Origin: Nitrospirota bacterium | Lineage (GTDB): Bacteria > Nitrospinota > Nitrospinia > SZUA-224 | Length of the DNA: 43,242 bases | Assembly (NCBI GenBank): GCA_003229375.1 | Contig: QIDP01000059.1 | Span: 1-43,242 of the forward strand | Direction of reading: 5' to 3' | Shown: positions 39,986 to 43,242 of the stretch, one piece after another | How the letters are laid out: each line of letters opens with the position of its first letter | Numbering within the stretch: position 1 is the first letter of the stretch | The notes under the pieces: model-generated | What the model saw: only the letters and a program-made list of their open reading frames with translations | Database searches by the model: none | What the model was told of the DNA's origin: nothing | Translations under genes and position numbers: made by a program

Positions 39986-40854
39986 GCACTCATCCTCTCA
40001 ACCAAAATCGGTATGGCCAATCGATAAATGATCCAGGTGACGAGAAGAACTAGTATTGTAATAGCTGCAACCACAAAAAATGGTATGGGGTTGTGGAGAA
40101 CCCCTTCTGTAGCCAGGTCTCTGGCACCTACGAGAATAGGACTGACTGGATTCAAGATAGCCAATAAGGAAAAGGGGAAACTTGTAGGCGGTGGATAAAC
40201 CACTGGAGTTATGAAAAACCAGAGACCTGTTATGATGGCAATGCCCTGAACAGCATCAGTATAAAGCACACCAATAGGTGTCAAAAATAGACCAAAGGTT
40301 GTCCCCAATAGAACCAGTATCAGAATGGCCGGCAGGGAGAGCGGGGTCCCCCAGGTTATAGGTATTTTGAAAATAATAAAAACAACAATCAAGATCAGTA
40401 ATTTAATGCCCAAATTAAACAATGTCTGTCCCAGCCCAGACAAGATCAATGCTTCCTTAGGAAAATTAATCTTGGTAAGCATAGCCTTTGATGCAGTAAC
40501 AACCTTTAATGGCGCATTAAGACTATCCACAAATACCTGCCACAATACAGTACCAACCATAACAAAAGCAGGATAGGGGATATTGGTCTCACCTATATTT
40601 ATTACCTTTCGGTTATTAAGAACCACAAAAACCAAAGCCGTGGCAATAGGTGGTAAGAATGCCCACAAGATTCCCAGAAAGGATTGCCTGTATTGGGCAC
40701 TTATATCCCTGACCATTAATCTCCAGGCCAGCCCACGAGAGGCAAGCAGGTCTCTCCACATTTCCTTAGCCATGACAATTGGCAAACCGAGTTTGGATTC
40801 AGGGGTATAGACAACAATTGGAAGGTCTTTGTTTTGCTCCAGTTTATCAGTCAT
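39982..40854 (-). CDS. wzm: O-antigen exporter permease Wzm
   Basis: 290 residues. N-terminal amphipathic 'LASRGLAWRLMVRDISAQYRQSFLG' then six transmembrane helices with 'TPVVYPP' and 'LNPVSPILVGARDL', the standard Wzm/TagG ABC-2 pattern. With Wzt it moves the undecaprenyl-linked polymer to the periplasm. Located directly downstream of the GDP-fucose genes. Confidence 0.9.
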   Translation of the reverse strand: MTDKLEQNKDLPIVVYTPESKLGLPIVMAKEMWRDLLASRGLAWRLMVRDISAQYRQSFLGILWAFLPPIATALVFVVLNNRKVINIGETNIPYPAFVMVGTVLWQVFVDSLNAPLKVVTASKAMLTKINFPKEALILSGLGQTLFNLGIKLLILIVVFIIFKIPITWGTPLSLPAILILVLLGTTFGLFLTPIGVLYTDAVQGIAIITGLWFFITPVVYPPPTSFPFSLLAILNPVSPILVGARDLATEGVLHNPIPFFVVAAITILVLLVTWIIYRLAIPILVERMSA

Positions 40855-40885
40855 TTTTAGGTCACGTTCCTATGAGGTTAAAGAA

Positions 40886-41827
40886 TTATCTAAGGGTTCG
40901 GGAAGAAATAGTCTTTAAATACCACCTGTATGTCTCTTCTATCCCTTCTCTTAATCCTATTCTTGCCTTCCAGCCAAGGGTCTGAAGACGACTCACGTTT
41001 AAAAGCTTTCTCGGTGGCCCATCTGGTTTGCTGCTATCAAAAACAATTTTACCTTCAAAACCCACGACCTCACTTATAAGTTCAGCCAGTTCCCGAATAC
41101 TTATATCTTTTCCTACTCCAATATTTATGATCTCGCTATCATTATAATTATTCATCAAAAATACACAGGCATGAGCCAGGTCATCTACATGGAGAAATTC
41201 CCGGAGAGGGGTGCCTGTGCCCCATATGGTCACTGAATGATCACAGAGCTTGGCTTCGTGAAATTTTCTTATAATCGCTGGCAATACATGAGATGTCTTA
41301 AGGTCAAAGTTGTCCCCCGGGCCATAGAGGTTAGTCGGCATAACTGATATAAAATTGGTTCCATGCTGCCTGTTGTATGCCTGGCACATCTTGATACCCG
41401 CTATCTTTGCAATAGAATACGCTTCGTTTGTAGGCTCTAGAGGCCATGTCAAGAGGTATTCCTCTTTCATTGGCTGGGGACAGTCCCTCGGATATATACA
41501 GGAACTGCCTAAAAATAGAAGTTTTTTTACGCTATATGTATAAGAATTGTGAATAACGTTAATCTGAACAGCCAGATTACTGTATATAAACTCAGCGGGA
41601 TAGGTGCTGTTGGCCCAGATGCCTCCTACTTTAGCTGCGGCCAGAAAGACGTACTCAGGCCTCTCACTTTTAAAGAATGACTCGACCTCAGGTTGATTGC
41701 AGAGGTCCAGTTCCTTATGAGTTCTATAGACAAGATTGTTATACCCTTCTGACTGTAATCTCCGAAGAATTGAAGATCCTACCAACCCCCTATGGCCAGC
41801 AATATAGATTTTCGAATCCTTGTTCAT
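40886..41827 (-). CDS. fcl: GDP-L-fucose synthase
   Basis: 313 residues. The Rossmann '[12 protein letters not shown]', '[19 protein letters not shown]', the catalytic GSSCIYP (Ser ~109) and YSIAK (Tyr137, Lys141), and '[26 protein letters not shown]' match GDP-fucose synthase (WcaG) closely. It epimerises and reduces GDP-4-keto-6-deoxy-mannose to GDP-L-fucose with NADPH. ATG 41827 is preferred to the upstream TTG 41839, which is too close to the GAGGG. It follows gmd by about 15 bp. Confidence 0.93.
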   Translation of the reverse strand: MNKDSKIYIAGHRGLVGSSILRRLQSEGYNNLVYRTHKELDLCNQPEVESFFKSERPEYVFLAAAKVGGIWANSTYPAEFIYSNLAVQINVIHNSYTYSVKKLLFLGSSCIYPRDCPQPMKEEYLLTWPLEPTNEAYSIAKIAGIKMCQAYNRQHGTNFISVMPTNLYGPGDNFDLKTSHVLPAIIRKFHEAKLCDHSVTIWGTGTPLREFLHVDDLAHACVFLMNNYNDSEIINIGVGKDISIRELAELISEVVGFEGKIVFDSSKPDGPPRKLLNVSRLQTLGWKARIGLREGIEETYRWYLKTISSRTLR

Positions 41828-41842
41828 AAAAATTATCAACCC

Positions 41843-42997
41843 TCACCCAACCGTCAGCTTATTTTTTGTCCAGGCAATGTTCTTTTCCTGGAGCGCCTTC
41901 TTCCCTTCTCCTTTGGACGGCAGACCAATATGCTCTAACTCATAATCTACCATTATCTTTACCAATTCTTTAAAGGTTATCTTCGGCTCCCAACATAGTC
42001 TTTCCCTTGCCTTTGATATATCAGCCATTAGAAAGTTTACCTCTGTGGGCCTGAAGTATTTAGGATCAATCTCGATCAAAACATCTCCGGCTTTGAGGTT
42101 AGAGGGTTGAGGGTTGGGGTTCGAAGTTGAGTACGGGGTCAAGGAACCAATAATACCTCTTTCATTCGCTCCAGAACCAGTCCAGGCCAATTCAATACCC
42201 GCGTAACTGAAGGCAAGCTCAAGGAATTCTCTAACCGAATGACTTTCACCGGTGCCCAGCACATAATCATCTGGTTTATCTTGCTGTAGCATAAGCCACA
42301 TACATTCCACATATTCAGGGGCGAATCCCCAATCCCTCTTTGCATCAAGGTTGCCAAGGTAGACTTTCTTTTGTTCACCCGCCAGTATGTTAGCAAGGGC
42401 TCTGGTTATCTTTCTGGTTACAAAAGTCTCTCCCCTGCGTGGGGATTCATGGTTAAAGAGTATACCATTGCAGGCAAAGAGATTATATCCTTCTCTATAG
42501 TTAATGATCATCCAATAGGCATAAACCTTTGCCGCAGCATAGGGACTGCGTGGATAGAAAGGTGTTTCCTCATTCTGTGGTGGTGGTGAAGCTCCGAACA
42601 TCTCAGAAGATGATGCCTGATAAAATTTTGCCTTTATACCACTCCTCCTTATAGCCTCAAGCAACCTCACCGTTCCAAGGGCTGTTATGTCACCAGTATA
42701 CTCGGGTATCTCAAAGCTGACCCTCACATGGCTCTGGGCACCAACATGATAAATCTCATCAGGTCTTACATTATATATTATCTCTGTCAATTGGCTGGCA
42801 TCAGAAAGATCACCATAGTGCAAAAAAAACTTAGCACCTACCTCATGGGGATCTACATATATATGGTCAATCCTACCTGTGTTAAAGGTACTTGCCCTCC
42901 TTATTATCCCGTGCACCTCATAATCTTTGGAAAGCAACAGTTCAGCAAGGTATGAACCATCCTGCCCTGTAATACCTGTGATCAAAGCTTTCTTCAT
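41843..42997 (-). CDS. gmd: GDP-mannose 4,6-dehydratase
   Basis: 384 residues. '[19 protein letters not shown]', '[15 protein letters not shown]', 'QASSSEMFG' and the catalytic YAAAK (Tyr153, Lys157), '[19 protein letters not shown]' and '[18 protein letters not shown]' define Gmd. First step of GDP-fucose synthesis. Compared with my memory of E. coli Gmd, the loop near 284-303 is about 7 residues longer ([14 protein letters not shown]), encoded by a degenerate GGGTTGA-like tandem repeat at 42095-42131. AAAGGGG precedes ATG 42997. Probably the first gene of the minus-strand cluster. Confidence 0.94.
   Translation of the reverse strand: MKKALITGITGQDGSYLAELLLSKDYEVHGIIRRASTFNTGRIDHIYVDPHEVGAKFFLHYGDLSDASQLTEIIYNVRPDEIYHVGAQSHVRVSFEIPEYTGDITALGTVRLLEAIRRSGIKAKFYQASSSEMFGASPPPQNEETPFYPRSPYAAAKVYAYWMIINYREGYNLFACNGILFNHESPRRGETFVTRKITRALANILAGEQKKVYLGNLDAKRDWGFAPEYVECMWLMLQQDKPDDYVLGTGESHSVREFLELAFSYAGIELAWTGSGANERGIIGSLTPYSTSNPNPQPSNLKAGDVLIEIDPKYFRPTEVNFLMADISKARERLCWEPKITFKELVKIMVDYELEHIGLPSKGEGKKALQEKNIAWTKNKLTVG
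42095..42131 (-). repeat. Degenerate heptamer tandem repeat inside gmd
   Basis: Plus-strand sequence GAGGTTAGA-GGGTTGA-GGGTTGG-GGTTCGA-AGTTGAG: four or five imperfect 7-bp units, in frame within gmd and apparently encoding a surface-loop insertion. Confidence 0.6.
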
Positions 42998-43111
42998 AGG
43001 CCCCTTTTGGAGATGATCGAGTAGGCATAGGAATTACTCCTTATGCCCCTCACAAATTAGTATTTTTCTTCATAAATTTCTAATTTCCACATCATATTTG
43101 AATATGTTGAG

Positions 43112-43242
43112 TCAGTCTTCTCCACTTGATAACAGATGATATAGCTCCGCCCTCTCAGTTACAAGGGGAAAGCTTTGGCCAAAGAAGTACACTCTTTCAT
43201 TTAATATTAGAGATTCATCTTTGATAACAGATAAAAAACCTC
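43112..43242 (-). CDS. C-terminal end of an unidentified gene entering from the right edge
   Basis: An open frame of 42 codons runs from the window edge to a TGA at 43114-43112. The translation ends 'FGQSFPLVTERAELYHLL SSGED'. Its mix of residues and codon use look protein-like, but the piece is too short to identify. It would be upstream of gmd on the same strand, with about 115 bp between. Low confidence. Confidence 0.35.
   Translation of the reverse strand, partial: GFLSVIKDESLILNERVYFFGQSFPLVTERAELYHLLSSGED

Noticed and set aside
42998-43111. Promoter or JUMPstart/ops element upstream of gmd
   Set aside because: No convincing -35/-10 pair and no ops core sequence could be found.

Overview
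The window looks like an AT-rich segment from a Gram-negative, probably uncultured bacterium. Evidence for an outer membrane is strong: two outer-membrane beta-barrels, two or three heptosyltransferase-type genes, an MsbA-like exporter, a Wzm/Wzt O-antigen exporter and a GDP-fucose pathway. The type IV pilin, the OprP-like porin and the monoheme cytochrome-porin would fit Nitrospirota, anammox-type Planctomycetota or candidate phyla such as Schekmanbacteria, but the phylum cannot be fixed from this sequence alone. No tRNA, rRNA or CRISPR array is visible.

Layout: (1) 1-1400: a ZIP metal transporter convergent with a small two-cluster ferredoxin. (2) 1400-6600: a phosphate-uptake locus in the unusual order pstB, pstS, OprO/P-type porin, pstC, pstA, with MITE copies before, inside and after it. 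(3) 7189-8424: a porin with an N-terminal CXXCH heme site (Cyc2-like architecture). (4) 8557-14954, minus strand: LPS core genes (Trm112-like protein, two GT9 heptosyltransferases, GT2 of the WaaE type, MsbA) with a DUF559 nuclease gene and a YgiT/DUF4258 toxin-antitoxin pair wedged in. (5) 15000-18000: a gene-poor, repeat-rich stretch with a UPF0175/DUF3368 toxin-antitoxin pair lying between two identical 82-bp direct repeats. (6) 18020-18544: a type IV pilin behind a sigma-54 promoter motif and followed by a clear terminator. (7) 18814-23858, plus strand: a TPR-like protein, an ABC exporter pair, a GT39-type membrane glycosyltransferase and a Dpm1-like GT2, mostly with ATGA overlaps. (8) 23861-42997, minus strand: an O-antigen/exopolysaccharide cluster reading gmd, fcl, wzm, wzt, sulfotransferase, three glycosyltransferases, methyltransferase, GT4, UDP-sulfoquinovose synthase-like SDR, four-helix-bundle gene, epimerase, GT2, methyltransferase, GT2, radical SAM, GT4. 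The polymer is predicted to contain fucose and to carry sulfonate, sulfate or methyl groups, and to be exported by Wzm/Wzt.

The most striking aspect is the short mobile or repetitive DNA. I see a MITE family with the end GTAACTACTCAGGT (four copies, one with a clean 8-bp target duplication inside a promoter); a 349-bp MITE with a perfect 9-bp target duplication; a GGTAGCCGCA-ended element (two copies) that has rewritten two C-termini; a roughly 60-bp hairpin element placed just upstream of three different start codons on the coding strand; and two orphan genes (a four-helix-bundle/IVP gene and a DUF559 gene) that sit inside operons between low-complexity repeat arrays. The arrays extend the reading frames of the neighbours, and start/stop overlaps (GTGA, ATGA) stitch the inserted gene to them. 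I regard the four-helix-bundle gene flanked by inverted octanucleotide arrays (30583-31100) as the best candidate for a poorly described system.
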